Shown: piece after piece, positions 42,701 to 51,446 of the stretch
Layout of the letters: every line of letters starts with the position of its first letter
Numbering within the stretch: position 1 is the stretch's first letter
From: Silurus meridionalis
Taxonomy: Eukaryota > Chordata > Actinopteri > Siluriformes > Siluridae
Direction: 5' to 3'
NCBI RefSeq assembly: GCF_014805685.1
Contig: NC_060907.1
Span: 7,897,992 to 7,961,991, forward strand
DNA length: 64,000 bases
Position numbers and translations under genes: made by a program
The notes under the pieces: generated by a model
Databases searched by the model: none
The model's input: the letters and a program-made list of their open reading frames with translations, nothing else
Told to the model about the DNA's origin: nothing

Positions 42701-42989
42701 TTATATAAACCTACGCAGACCTACAATCTTGTCAATTATCTTTATTTATTTATTTGTTTGTTTGTTTGTTTGTTTGTTTGTTTGTTTGTTTGAGAAAAGG
42801 AAGTTTTACCTGAAAGTGGGTCGGCGCGTGAGCGATGCGCGCGCTGTGAAGGCTGAGGCACCTGGCGGCGCACCTTGCGCGAGAAATACCGCTGAGAGCC
42901 GAGGACGAGTCCTGCCTCCTGCCGAGCGCAACTCCGCAAAACAGCGCCAATATAATCCGAACCGGGACGACGGGACCCATCATGCGCAT
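24715..42989 (-). CDS. anos1: Anosmin-1 (Kallmann syndrome 1 protein), complete 14-exon gene
   Basis: Secreted extracellular-matrix protein that in vertebrates guides GnRH-neuron and olfactory-axon migration, binds heparan sulfate and modulates FGFR1 signalling (family knowledge). Coding exons in gene order are 42810-42989, 39597-39644, 32699-32761, 31570-31792, 30869-31053, 30309-30438, 29294-29502, 28104-28245, 27445-27555, 26753-26841, 26461-26632, 26132-26349, 25018-25162 and 24715-24764. All introns are GT-AG and phases match, giving 1965 nt or 654 residues plus stop; human anosmin-1 has 680. Order of parts: signal peptide (about 1-23), Cys-rich region (40-110), WAP domain (about 115-165), four FNIII domains (about 176-280, 280-390, 410-510, 522-632) and a basic, His-containing tail. 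The identity is very secure. Teleosts can carry two paralogues (anos1a and anos1b), and I cannot tell which this is. No premature stops are seen. Confidence 0.97.
25018..25162 (-). CDS. anos1: anos1 exon 13: second half of FNIII-4 (residues 591-638)
   Basis: After CTCGTCTAG it encodes [20 protein letters not shown] and then [16 protein letters not shown] followed by HARPVLHY. It matches human LYRLEVQVLTPGGEGPA and TFRTPE. The donor is ACA|GTAAGC in phase 1. Reading through the donor would add only four codons before a stop. Confidence 0.94.
26132..26349 (-). CDS. anos1: anos1 exon 12: first half of FNIII-4 (residues 518-590)
   Basis: After CTTTTTTAG it encodes [20 protein letters not shown]-glycosylation-type sites NLT and NVT, then [13 protein letters not shown] and [13 protein letters not shown]. 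This is the N-terminal half of FNIII-4, close to human GFQVTWAEVTTES and [11 protein letters not shown]. Ends CCA|GTAAGT in phase 0. Confidence 0.96.
26461..26632 (-). CDS. anos1: anos1 exon 11: end of FNIII-3 (residues 461-517)
   Basis: After GTGTTTAG it encodes [20 protein letters not shown], followed by [16 protein letters not shown] and a cysteine. These correspond to the human FSCKYKVTVQPI and FFTTPPCSALKGKSHKP blocks. Ends CCTG|GTTAGT in phase 1. Confidence 0.95.
26753..26841 (-). CDS. anos1: anos1 exon 10: middle of FNIII-3 (residues 431-460)
   Basis: After CTTCACCAG it encodes [20 protein letters not shown] and ends at LFTQ with CAG|GTAGTA in phase 0. The block DPTV-RY-V-WFPE-C-HN is the human FNIII-3 signature. 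Confidence 0.94.
27445..27555 (-). CDS. anos1: anos1 exon 9: linker and start of FNIII-3 (residues 394-430)
   Basis: After AATATTAG it encodes a poorly conserved linker, then [20 protein letters not shown], matching the human GAPFYQDGQLQVKVYWKK block. Ends CGAG|GTGAGA in phase 1. Confidence 0.95.
27809..27884. repeat. (AT)n microsatellite
   Basis: About 76 bp in anos1 intron 8. Isoleucine/tyrosine open frames in this stretch are artefacts. Confidence 0.97.
28104..28245 (-). CDS. anos1: anos1 exon 8: second half of FNIII-2 (residues 347-393)
   Basis: After GGGTGTGCAG it encodes [20 protein letters not shown], then [16 protein letters not shown] and a Gln/Ala-rich end. It matches the C-terminal strands of FNIII-2. 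Ends ACTG|GTAAAA in phase 1. A short (GT)n run lies about 20-30 nt upstream of the acceptor. Confidence 0.95.
28462..28525. repeat. (AT)n microsatellite
   Basis: About 64 bp in anos1 intron 7. Confidence 0.97.
29294..29502 (-). CDS. anos1: anos1 exon 7: first half of FNIII-2 (residues 277-346)
   Basis: After CTCTTACAG the exon opens with [14 protein letters not shown] and continues through [19 protein letters not shown] to [10 protein letters not shown]. This is the start of FNIII-2, including the basic KRRKT stretch also present in human anosmin. Ends GGG|GTAATT in phase 0. Confidence 0.96.
29685..30010. repeat. Two degenerate 3' ends of a widespread teleost retroposon
   Basis: 29692-29757 has GTAAAGCTGCTTTGAGACAA and GCGCTATAGAAATAAA. 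29960-30004 repeats the pattern in degraded form (GAAGCTGCTGTGTGACACTG, ACTATAGAAATAAA), preceded by GACTTGCTCATTAGGGAT. Located in anos1 intron 6. Confidence 0.7.
30309..30438 (-). CDS. anos1: anos1 exon 6: second half of FNIII-1 (residues 234-276)
   Basis: After TGATGTAG the exon encodes the highly conserved stretch [20 protein letters not shown] and then [16 protein letters not shown], the last strands of FNIII-1. Ends AAAG|GTAAAA in phase 1. Confidence 0.97.
30869..31053 (-). CDS. anos1: anos1 exon 5: first half of FNIII-1 (residues 172-233)
   Basis: Starts in phase 1 after AACTAG and encodes [13 protein letters not shown], then [11 protein letters not shown] and [13 protein letters not shown], near-identical to vertebrate anosmin FNIII-1. 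The 3' end is CAG|GTGTGTGTGTATTTG, so the donor sits inside a short GT run. Confidence 0.97.
31570..31792 (-). CDS. anos1: anos1 exon 4: end of Cys-rich region and WAP domain (residues 98-171)
   Basis: Begins after TTGCCCCAG with [17 protein letters not shown], then the whey-acidic-protein four-disulfide core. All eight WAP cysteines are visible, from GECPAPE through ESCEEDNEC and [11 protein letters not shown]. Ends at AGAG|GTATAA in phase 1. The WAP domain of anosmin resembles protease inhibitors and works with FNIII-1 in receptor binding (family knowledge). Confidence 0.97.
32699..32761 (-). CDS. anos1: anos1 exon 3 (residues 77-97)
   Basis: A 63-nt exon between TGTGCGCAG and GTACTG. It encodes CLEPCKKSW...CREPCE, four cysteines in the spacing of the anosmin Cys-rich region. 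Phase 0 on both sides. Confidence 0.95.
33888..33917. repeat. (TG)n microsatellite
   Basis: About 30 bp of GT dinucleotides in anos1 intron 2. Confidence 0.95.
36701..36756. repeat. (AT)n microsatellite
   Basis: 56 bp of TA dinucleotides in anos1 intron 2. Confidence 0.97.
38500..38610. repeat. Common teleost interspersed repeat fragment
   Basis: Carries GAGCTGCTGTAACTAAAAA, then GGACCAATCAGAATTGA-AAACAGCA. The same blocks occur next to the 58.5-kb repeat. Confidence 0.55.
38843..39010 (+). mobile_element. tRNA-derived SINE
   Basis: TGGTAGCTCGGTGGTTAAGG (box A-like), then GGGTCATAAGTTGAAATCTC (degenerate box B), and a tail with GGATAAGGGCGTCTACCAAA. Same family as 18903-19105 and 15838-15985. 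Confidence 0.8.
39597..39644 (-). CDS. anos1: anos1 exon 2 (residues 61-76)
   Basis: A 48-nt exon between CTCTACAG and GTAATT. It encodes [16 protein letters not shown], matching the NGSL-WCQ-HKQC segment of the anosmin Cys-rich region. Phase 0 on both sides. It is too short to stand out as an open reading frame. Confidence 0.95.
41790..42190. repeat. Tandem repeat, unit about 160 bp, about 2.5 copies
   Basis: Units begin near 41791, 41950 and 42110 with CCTGTGATAAACTGG-like starts. They share CCCTTTTGGGATGTTTTCCC, CTCAAAAACAAGCCAGGACA and GGCATCA(A/G)TG. The third copy is cut short and ends GGAATAGGCTCCAGGTCCA, a block common in teleost genomes. It lies in anos1 intron 1. Confidence 0.85.
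42741..42792. repeat. (TTTR)n run, mainly (TTTG)n
   Basis: Starts TTTATTTATTTATTTG and continues as TTTG units. It ends 17 nt from the anos1 exon 1 donor. Confidence 0.95.
42810..42989 (-). CDS. anos1: anos1 exon 1: signal peptide and start of Cys-rich region (residues 1-60)
   Basis: The start was taken at the first of three clustered ATGs (M-R-M-M); the other two lie 6 and 9 nt downstream. A hydrophobic stretch [14 protein letters not shown] makes a clear signal peptide. It is followed by the motif [11 protein letters not shown], which closely matches the first cysteines of vertebrate anosmin. The exon ends CAG|GTAAAA in phase 0. An open frame continues upstream of the chosen ATG for about 26 codons, so the exact initiator is uncertain, but only these ATGs put the signal peptide at the N terminus. 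Confidence 0.93.
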
Positions 42990-43270
42990 CTCTCCGGAGG
43001 AAGAGGTGGAGGGAAAAAAAGTAAAGAGAGAAACAAAGCTGCTGTTTGGCTCCAAGTGTGTCCTCACTGTACAAGCGTGAACGCGGATTTGCGCAAAGGC
43101 GACGGACGATGCGAGACTAAAAAAACTTCAATCGGTGTGAAAGGAGGCGGGGCCAAAGCATGATCTCTGACAGGCGATTGGCGGAAATGTGCACGAGGGG
43201 GAGGCGGGGGTTGGTTGGAGGCGCTGGAGACGCGCGCGCGCTCTCAGGTGCCGGCTTGTGCTTGCCTGTG
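42810..43270 (-). promoter_or_regulatory. anos1: CpG-rich anos1 promoter and first-exon region
   Basis: A local block much richer in CG dinucleotides than its AT-rich surroundings (for example the alternating CG run near 43231-43241 and many GCGC tetramers) covers exon 1 and about 280 nt upstream. This is how many vertebrate CpG-island promoters look. No TATA box was recognised, so the transcription start is not placed. Confidence 0.65.
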
Positions 43271-46200
43271 CGCGTGCAGGACCTGAGGACCTGATCAGAC
43301 GCTTTCCATACAGAAGTTACTTACACAGGACTTTAGGAAATAAAACGAGATCAAATATTTGTATATTGCATGTGTAAGTCTTTTCAGTAGAGACTGCAAT
43401 AGATTTGTAGAGTAATTTCAAGATTTTTGCATTTGACATATTATGCAATATGTCATTGCACAGGTCCTGCACAGGCCCTATTCCTGTTATATCTGTCGCC
43501 CTGATAGTGGGAAATAACCGTCTCCGGCCAGAGTTGAGAATGTATTTGTAATTTCTCCAGACGATTTGTCTCACTATAACCTACAACTTGGAGTAGGAGA
43601 AAAAACAATTTAATTGCTGCCCTCTTTTGGTGACACAAATGATAGCACTCATCTCTGATACGTATTAGATCATATAAATATACACTTTTGTGAGGTAAGA
43701 AATAAATGAGAAAAAAATCCAAAGACCTGCAAGATCTAGTCTGCTTAACTCAAAACAATGTGTGTGTGTTAAATGTGTGGTATGGGGTATGGGGAATTGT
43801 TTATTTGAGCTGTTAAAAGCCTAAGTGCCTGTGGTAAGCAACACTGCCAAGCAATGCACGCATTTTCCATTGAGCCTCAGCTTTGGTGCTGAAAATACAG
43901 CTCTGTGTATGTGTGTGTGTCAGACAGAAACTCCAGCAGCCTCCCTGGCCAAAATCCCAAACTCTGAGCCTCGACTCGAAGAAGGCAGTCAGGAAGCATC
44001 CAGGGAACCCCACAACTATTAACGGCCTTTCGCCGGTAGCTTAAAAACAACAACTGGTTTTATGTGCAGAGTAATTAAAACAACCACTACCATACGGCAT
44101 GGGGTCTCTCTTGACGGCCTGGCTATGTGCCCTTGCCCAAGGAATGGAGCGAAACATGACGTGTAGGAAACAATGAACAAAATACTACACGTTTTTCACT
44201 CTGGCATGCAAGCTGGCGTAATGGATTTGCACCCGACGAAGGGGGAGACCCCAGGGTGTTAACAAGATGTGCCATTTTTATGAAGAAGCTGAGCTTCCTG
44301 GTGGCTGCAACAGCTGTTCCATCATCGGTTTACCATGTTATTTGTACAGGTGGTGCATTTCAAATCCAAGTCCTCCTTCCATCAGGCCAAGGTGACATCA
44401 CACCTCTGTAATCATCAGCAGCTGATTATCACCACAGTGTAAGCATTAAAGATAATTATTCATTTTGAGGAACTTGAATAATAATAATTATAATTAACGT
44501 CTTGTAATTAACACATTATAATGAAATGGTAATTGTAATGAAAGTCTGAGTTGACGTCTTTGGTTTAAGCTTTCTAACACTTCCCACAATTCCTGAGGCA
44601 AGTAGTATTCCAACTTCAGTCGAAGACACGCAGCAGCGCTTAAGTCCTTAGTCTGTCCAGCATTTTGGCCTTCATAGCCTCACATTGTGCACAAACAGGT
44701 CCAAAGCTTTTAAAGGTTTCCAAATTGTAACGCTAATACAGCTTGCAGAAAAAAAAAATCTCCTGGAATTGCATGATGGACCAAAATCTAAAAGGAATGT
44801 TCCACAACACCTTGTGGAATCTGTGCAGTAAACAAATGTGGCAGTTTTGAGAACAATATTAGACGGACCCCATTAGTGGTACTAAAATTAATACCAATAT
44901 TAAAGTTAGGGTATTTCATAAAGTGTTTCATTTTAAAAAGAAGTAGTAAACAGTTGTACTGAACAGGGGTTTTGGTGGTCCAGCTTCTTGAGGTGAAATG
45001 CCATTCTTTAAAATGTCAAATGTATGTTTTTCCGGTACATAAATGTAACTGACTGTGACTGACTAATGGTCTGTACCGCTGTAAATGTGTGGAAATGTGT
45101 GGAGGAAACACTGAGGCAGTGTGGGGTCCCGTTGTTCGTTGTTTCTTGTGGAACACGATTCGGCTTCCCCCATGTGCCTCTCTTGCTTCTCGGGAAAATG
45201 CCTGTGCTTGTAAAGAAGAAAGATCCGGGGGATCCTCACAATTTATTTGAGCTAAGAGGGGTGAGGTGGTGGTGGTGGTTGGGGAAACAAGGTGGTCGCC
45301 TACATTAGTTTTTTTTTTTTACTATGAGAGTTACCACTGGAAACTTGAGTTTACCTGTGTAAACATCTATAAAAAGTGTTATTTTTGGAAATGTTGGTAT
45401 GTTGTGGGTTTAGCACATAAGTATAAAATTGCGTTAGAGGAATAAATGGCATCATGACTAACCATGAGCCTGCAATGATTAGTTCCAGGCCTAATCTAAC
45501 ACGCACCACTTAATCTAGGTCTGAAGTAACTTCTAAATAGTATGTTGAGGTGTGTGTGTGTGTGAAATGGAATAAATATGATCTGTCTAAAGTAAGTAAA
45601 TATGTTGACATCTGAAACTCCACTTTAGAATTCCACAAGAGTTGCCATTCAGTTTAAAGATTTTGGTGCCATCTGGTGGAATTAAATAATATTAAAGGAT
45701 CATTCTTTTTTTCAGTTTTGGAGATTTACATTTTAATTTCAATAGTCTATAACAGGTATAGTTCAAGAAATAATTGGTTATTTAAAGATGCAGTCTTTGG
45801 GATGGCTTGTAAACATTGCTGTTTATTTTTATTATTATTATTTTTTTTACAAGAGTAAAATAAATACAATGGATACCTTTATCACAATATGCATTTAATT
45901 TACACCATTTATTTGTAATGTAATGAAAATAAAAATCACAAAATAATTGTCAAATCACATTATAGAAACACTTCATGCAGAGACGCTATTAATTCTAGTA
46001 GTTTGATAAACATTTTAAATGGTGTGTAGTGTTCAGTGCTTTTACTGACACCAAGTGGCCAAAATATAGCACTACAAAACATCTGTTCCATGTATTTGAG
46101 AAATACAATGGTTTAGACTTGTCTTATATTTCTATTTTATGAATTCACTATTCATCTAACTCAGCTGTACTTCAATTAATACCTTTAAATGAAAAGTCAC

Positions 46201-46388
46201 AAATCAGGTTTACAATGACAAATTCTGCTTTCTTTTTGTAAAGACTCTGAAAGTTCTGATATTAAACTACAGCCAGTGATTATGGAGCCATAATGCTTTA
46301 TAATATGACAGATGGATTATATAAAAAAAAAAAAAAAAGCTATTTGTTCTTTCTGCATGGCACAGCATTTTTGGAAAAATAAACTAGG
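43271..46388. other. Spacer between the anos1 promoter and the DIRS relic: no gene seen
   Basis: AT-rich sequence with short simple runs. Open frames here (43317-43722 minus, 45066-45308 plus) have no homology I recognise and no splice or promoter context. Confidence 0.6.
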
Positions 46389-47535
46389 ATGATGAAGTCA
46401 ATATTGCATTGTCAGCTCTCGAGGGAGTCAAGTGTTAGTACTTTAGCCGTGTGGCTATGCGCTCCCGGAGAGCGCTCTCCGAGGAGAGTCCTCTCCCTCG
46501 TGGCTCGGTCCTGTCTTAGCAGAGGCAAAGCGGCACCGGGAGTTGTGGGGCTCACAGATATTGCAAAAGGCACAGAGATGGATGAGTTCTCTCCGGCCTC
46601 TCCTGCAGGGTCTGAAGGATTGAAGCTGCGGGTTGTCTCCACACGATGAGTGTGTTGCAGGCATACCAGGCTGACCTGATACGAGAAATAGACGAGGGAT
46701 TCAGCTCTGGGGCTGACAATTTAAGGAGTTACATCGTGCTGCGACCTAACCCTTAGGGCCACCAAGGAACGGTGAGGGCCATAGAACGTGATACGTTTCC
46801 TATGCAGCACCCAGAGGCTGAGGCCCGTGATTTGACCCAGCGTGCCTGTGTGGGACCATTGTGTTGGTGGCTCTATCTGAGCCCCTCTTTGAGGCTTTGT
46901 CTAAGGTGGCCCTTAGGTACCTGTCGATAAAGACCGCCTTTTTCTGGCAATATCCTCCCTTAAGAGGGTCAGGGACCTATAGGCTCTTTGCATGGCCCCA
47001 TCTCTCCTGGAGTTTGCCCCTGGCATGGCCAGCGCTTTTCTCTACCCTAAACCTGGGTATGTGCCTAAGGTGCCTATGGTTTCCTCACAACCTGTCATAC
47101 TGCAGGCATTCTGCCCTCCTCCTTTTCTAGCCCCCAACCAGGAGAAGAAAAATCGACTGTGCAAGCAATAAACACAGGATGAGTCCATGGAGAAAGTCAG
47201 AGCAGCTGTTTGTCTGCTATGGCCTTTTTCCGGCCAATAAGCAGACTCTCAGCAGATGCATAGTAAATGCTAATTCCCTATCTTTTTGAGTCCTCTGGTC
47301 TTCCCACTCCTTTGGGAGTCGAGGCTCATTCCACCCGAAGTATGGCAGCCTTTATGGCCTGGTCCGCTGGAGTCTCTCTTCAGGACATATGCAACGCTGC
47401 AGGTTGGTCCACCCCATTGACCTTTGTCAGGTTCTTTGACCTGGTCAGTATGGTGTGATTGGACACTCGTTCCCAAAGCATTGTGATGCAGAATCTCGTT
47501 CCCTCAGGGAACTATTGTTACATACGTAACCTAGA
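46389..47535 (+). pseudogene. Internally deleted DIRS-like retrotransposon with tyrosine-recombinase remnant
   Basis: The part at 46980-47460 reads in several frames as a DIRS-type tyrosine recombinase: LEFAPGMASAFLYPKPGYVP, an LQAFCPPPF block, then VEAHSTRSMAAFMAWSAGVS and LQDICNAAGWSTPLTFVRFF. The HxxR motif (AHSTR) is present, but the tyrosine expected in VRFY is Phe, and stops and frameshifts separate the blocks. The 3' end carries CAGAATCTCGTTCCCTCAGG and a TTACATACGTAACC palindrome. Reverse transcriptase is missing. 46400-46750 is a gag-side relic. Confidence 0.75.
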
Positions 47536-47536
47536 G

Positions 47537-48605
47537 ACATTCAACAGCAAGCAGAACATTTTGAGAAGAATAAATAATGTAAGTGATGGATGAGTATCTT
47601 GCCACAACACGTGGCATTATATGCATTATTTTTCTGAAGTAGTTAAAAAGGAGGTTTTGGGCTCATGATAATTTATTAGATATCAATCAGTGTTTAAATC
47701 ATGAAAATAATTTTATTAATAGGTTGGTGTTCTAAGAGTAACTTTTGAATCTTTTTACATACACTGAGTTGATTAAGCAAAGAGTCTTGTGATAAAGATT
47801 ATAATAGGATCATTATTATAATATTATATTATTATATAATTCTATTATTATTTTATATATTCTATATTCTTTTAGTCTAGAGGATGTATGCATTGTATGT
47901 AAAATGCAAAACATCAGTCATTTTCCATGCTGATATAGATGATAAATGTACCGGATATGACATACACTCACTGTAACCACAGTGTGTTAACTAGTAATGC
48001 TTAGCTACAGAAAAGAAGAAATTGAGAGGAAACCATGCAGAAAATAAGATGCAAGATACAAGATGCATTTCATGAAACTGTTCAACCCCTATTTGTACTC
48101 ACTCTTTTCTATCTAATTTGTGTTTTTCTCCTGTTTATATAAAACAGCAGTGGTGGATGAAGTACACGAAGCATGTAGTTGAGTTAAAGTAGACATACAG
48201 TAGGTAAAATATGACTCCAGTAAAAGTAAATGTGCTCCCTTTAAACTTTCACTTGAGTAAAAGTACAAAATTATTTGCCTGTACTCAGGTATCCAAGTAC
48301 TATGATTTATTATAGCCATAATGTCCTATTATTATTTTTATCACAAGACTCTTTTCTTAATCAACTCAGTTTATGAGAAAAGACTCTAAGCTTACTCTCA
48401 GCACACCAAACAATGAATAGAATGATATTTATGAGTTAAACACTGATTGATATCTAATAAACTATCATGAGCCCAAACCTTCTTTTCAACAACTTTACAA
48501 AAAATTATGCAAATAAGGCCACAGGTGCTATAGCAAGTTAAAGTCAGGAGTTTCTTTAATTTATTATTCTTAATATATTCTGCTTGCTGTTGAACTGATG
48601 CTAAA
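47537..48605. repeat. Long inverted repeat, arms about 285 bp
   Basis: About 47537-47830 and 48315-48605 are reverse complements with scattered differences. Landmarks are TTCAACAGCAAGCAGAA, GGGCTCATGATA, TTATTAGATATCAATCAGTG, ACTGAGTTGATTAAG and AGAGTCTTGTGATAAA. The 0.48-kb loop includes a widespread teleost repeat at 48147-48305 (GTGGTGGATGAAGTACACG ... TGAGTAAAAGTACAAAATTA). The left arm starts right at the DIRS end. Family unassigned. Confidence 0.8.
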
Positions 48606-48641
48606 CTGAATGTTGGTTTTAAGTAGATAGCAGTCATATTT

Positions 48642-48935
48642 GTGGTGAGAGTAGGAAGAAGGTTAAGAAGATCCTGGAGAGGTGGAGGTACACGCTGGAG
48701 AGAAGAGGAAAAATCAGTAGGAATAAGACAGAGTACATGTATGTGAATGAGAGGGAGGGCAGTGCAGTGGTGCGGTTGCAGGAAGAAGAGGTGGAGAAGG
48801 TGGAGGAGTTCAGGTACCTAGGGTCAACAGTGCAAAGTAATGGAGTGTGTTAGAGAAGTGAAGAAAAGAGTGCAGGCAGGGTGGAATGGGTGGAGAAGAG
48901 TGGCAGGAGTGATTTGTAATAAAAGGAAAATGCAT
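48642..48935 (+). pseudogene. RTE-type LINE internal fragment
   Basis: The plus strand encodes RWRYTLERRG, then MYVNEREGSAVVRLQ and KVEEFRYLGSTVQSNG, the region just after reverse-transcriptase motif C. It is homologous to the minus-strand copy at 52100-52330, in opposite orientation. No ends are present. Confidence 0.8.
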
Positions 48936-48956
48936 ACAACATCTATATCCTTATAA

Positions 48957-49430
48957 TACAGTGGTGTGAAAAAGTGTTGGCCTGATTTAAATTTTTTTTG
49001 CATGTTTGTCACACTTTAAAGTTTCAGATCATCAAACGAATTTAAATATTAGTAAAAGATAACACATGTGAACAAAACATGCAGTTTTTAAATAAAGGTT
49101 TTTAGCATTGAGGGAAAACAAAATCCAAAACTACATGGCTCTGTGTGAAAAAGTGTTTGCCCCCTGTTAAAACTGTGGTTTATCACACCTGAGTTCAATT
49201 TCTCTAGCCACACCCAGGCCTGATCAATGCCACAACTGTTCACAATCAAGAAATATTTTAAATAGGACCTGAATGACAAAGTGAAGTAGATTAAAAGATC
49301 CTCAAAAGCTAGACATCATGCTGAGAGCCAAAGAAATTCGGAAAAAAATGAGAAAGAAATTAATTGAGATCTATCAGTCTAGAAAAGGTTATAAACCCAT
49401 TTCTAAAGCTTTTAGTCTAACTCAATATCT
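48957..49430 (+). mobile_element. Tc1-like element, 5' end and start of transposase
   Basis: Starts CAGTGGTGTGAAAAAGTGTT; a related GTGTGAAAAAGTGTTTGCCCC lies inside. At about 49319 the plus strand reads MLRAKEIRKKMRKKLIEIYQ then SRKGYKPISKAF, the Tc1 helix-turn-helix start. It is cut off by the hAT-like end at about 49415. Confidence 0.75.
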
Positions 49431-49605
49431 GACTTTTGCTCATTTTTTAGTACACTTTTATACATAAGTACCTGAATTATGTTTTTTTTATAGTTATAGT
49501 AACCAAAACATAAATTTTAAACATTTTGTTTTTTTTAAACTGATTAATCAGAAAAAAATAATCAGAAGATTAATCGATTATCAATATGATCGTTGCAGCC
49601 CTGTT
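49415..49605. mobile_element. hAT-like non-autonomous end, copy 1
   Basis: Contains CTAACTCAATATCTGACTTT, then GATTAATCGATTATCAA and GTTGCAGCCCT, the usual terminus of a common teleost hAT-type repeat. Homologous to 53225-53413. Confidence 0.65.
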
Positions 49606-51017
49606 CCTTACAATAATTATTAACAATGTTTTACCGTGCTAGAAACCATACATATATTTATCTACATATACATTTACATATAAGATGCTACAGCATCATT
49701 TATTTCTGTTTTTTATGCTAATAGGTGGGTACTTAGCAGGAAAACTTTTGTGACACATACTAAGGTGTCTCATCACATTGTGACGTTTTGCCACTGCCAC
49801 AGTCACCTCACAAATAACTTTTTTTCTCAAGCTGGTTTCCTGTTTTTGAACATCATGTTAAGGTGTGAAATGTCCCTTGTTCATTCTGCTAAAGTTCATT
49901 TACCTTTTCTATATGGGTTTACTTATGTTTACTTATTGTTTTATTGGGTAAAGCTCACATAAAGCTTAGCAAACTAGATGCTCTTATTAAAGAAAGTGCT
50001 CTTATTATATATTTTCTTGCTTAAAGTGAAGGTTGTATTCTGCTATATATGTTTTTATGCTTATCATGCTATGTTAAGCTTAATTATGCATTTCATTATA
50101 TAAGTAAAATAAATAAATCTTTCTCTCATTTTCCCCCCTTTGCTTTGTGAGTCCTGTAGTAATGTGAGATACGAGTTTGCACGAGTAATGTACCAACCTC
50201 ATTTTCTAGGAGTCAATCTTTCAGACACATGACATTTTCTTATTTCTCATTTCTTGTTTTAGTTTTGTAAATCATGCCATGCTTGTGCAAACCAGAGCTC
50301 CATATTAGCAATGAGATGCACTTAAAAACTCATGTATTACTGATTGTAAATTATTATTAGGATATAATTCTACTGTAATTGGTTGATGTATAAACATGTG
50401 ATTATGATCAGTTTCAGTTCATTTGCTTTTTGCCTCTAGTCATTTTATGCAATATATTATAATACCTTCAAGAGAGAATTTATAATAGATTTAATGTGAC
50501 ACATTATGTATCTATTCTGGCCAAGAAAAGAAAGATCAGACAATATGTCAAACTTCATTTTATTATTTAGTTAATGATATTTAGTTAGTTAATTAAAAAA
50601 AAAATATAAAGTACATAATTTCCCAGTTCATAATAACAAAGCAAAAATCATGACAATACATTTGACCAAAAAATTTAATAAGTTGATTCATTTATGCTTA
50701 AAGTATTCTGCATATGGATATTTTTCAAAATACGTAATGAGTGCTCTCTACTGGTGCAATATTGTATTTGGATTTGCATTAGCTTTAACCTTGTTTTTTG
50801 TGTTAGTAGAGAAAAATGTGCTGGAATCTGTTTTTCATTATATGAAAAAATAAAAAAGGAAAACATTGACCAAAGAACTCGTTTTGTTACAACCTCTAAT
50901 TTCCTGACCCCTATTGCCTTTATTGCATCCCTGTTATTCAAATATGCACTCATCTAAAAAGCATATGTATTTTAATAGTACACCAATCATCTATTATCCA
51001 GCCTACCTTTACACTGA

Positions 51018-51435
51018 TCAGGCATAACTTTATGACCACCTACCTAATATTGTGTTGGTCCCCCTTTTGCTGCCAAAACAGTTCTGACCCATTGAGCAAC
51101 AACAGCATTAACTTCTTCAGAAATTTGAGCTACAGAAGCTTGTCTGTTGGATAGGACCACATGGACCAGCCTTCGCTCCCCATGTGCATCTATGAGCCTC
51201 GGCAGCCCATGACCCTGTCGCCGGTTTTTCACTGTTCCTTCTTTAGACCACTTTTGATAGATACTGACCACTGCAGACCGGAAACAGCCCACAAGAGTTG
51301 CTGTTTTGAAGATGCTCTAAACCAGTTGTTTAGACATCACAATTTGGCCCTCGTCAAATCCTTACGCTTGCCCATTTTTTCTGCTTTTATCAGAAAAACA
51401 CTTACTGGGTGTCTCAGGGTATTTACCAATTAAAT
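51018..51435 (-). pseudogene. Tc1-like element fragment (transposase N terminus)
   Basis: The left end ACTGATCAGGCATAAC-TTTATGACCACC is a well-known teleost Tc1-type terminus. The minus strand 51292-51044 reads SAVVSIYQKWSKEGTVKNRR and GLPRLIDAHGERRL, a Tc1 helix-turn-helix domain. The other terminus is missing where the LINE copy begins. Confidence 0.75.
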
Positions 51436-51446
51436 ATTGTTAACTT

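Larger units (their letters stand above)
39645..42809 (-). other. anos1 intron 1 (3.2 kb)
   Basis: Non-coding. It holds a (TTTG)n/(CAAA)n run directly behind the exon 1 donor (42741-42792) and a tandem repeat of about 160 bp (41790-42190). A less repetitive block at about 40980-41400 could be regulatory but carries no recognisable motif. No exon seen. Confidence 0.8.

Noticed and set aside
42729..43163. 144-codon plus-strand frame over the anos1 first exon
   Set aside because: It begins in the (TTTG)n repeat and runs antisense through the CpG-rich exon; no protein features.
46389..46649. 86-codon frame as a cellular gene
   Set aside because: It lies at the start of a decayed DIRS-like retrotransposon and has no promoter or splice context.
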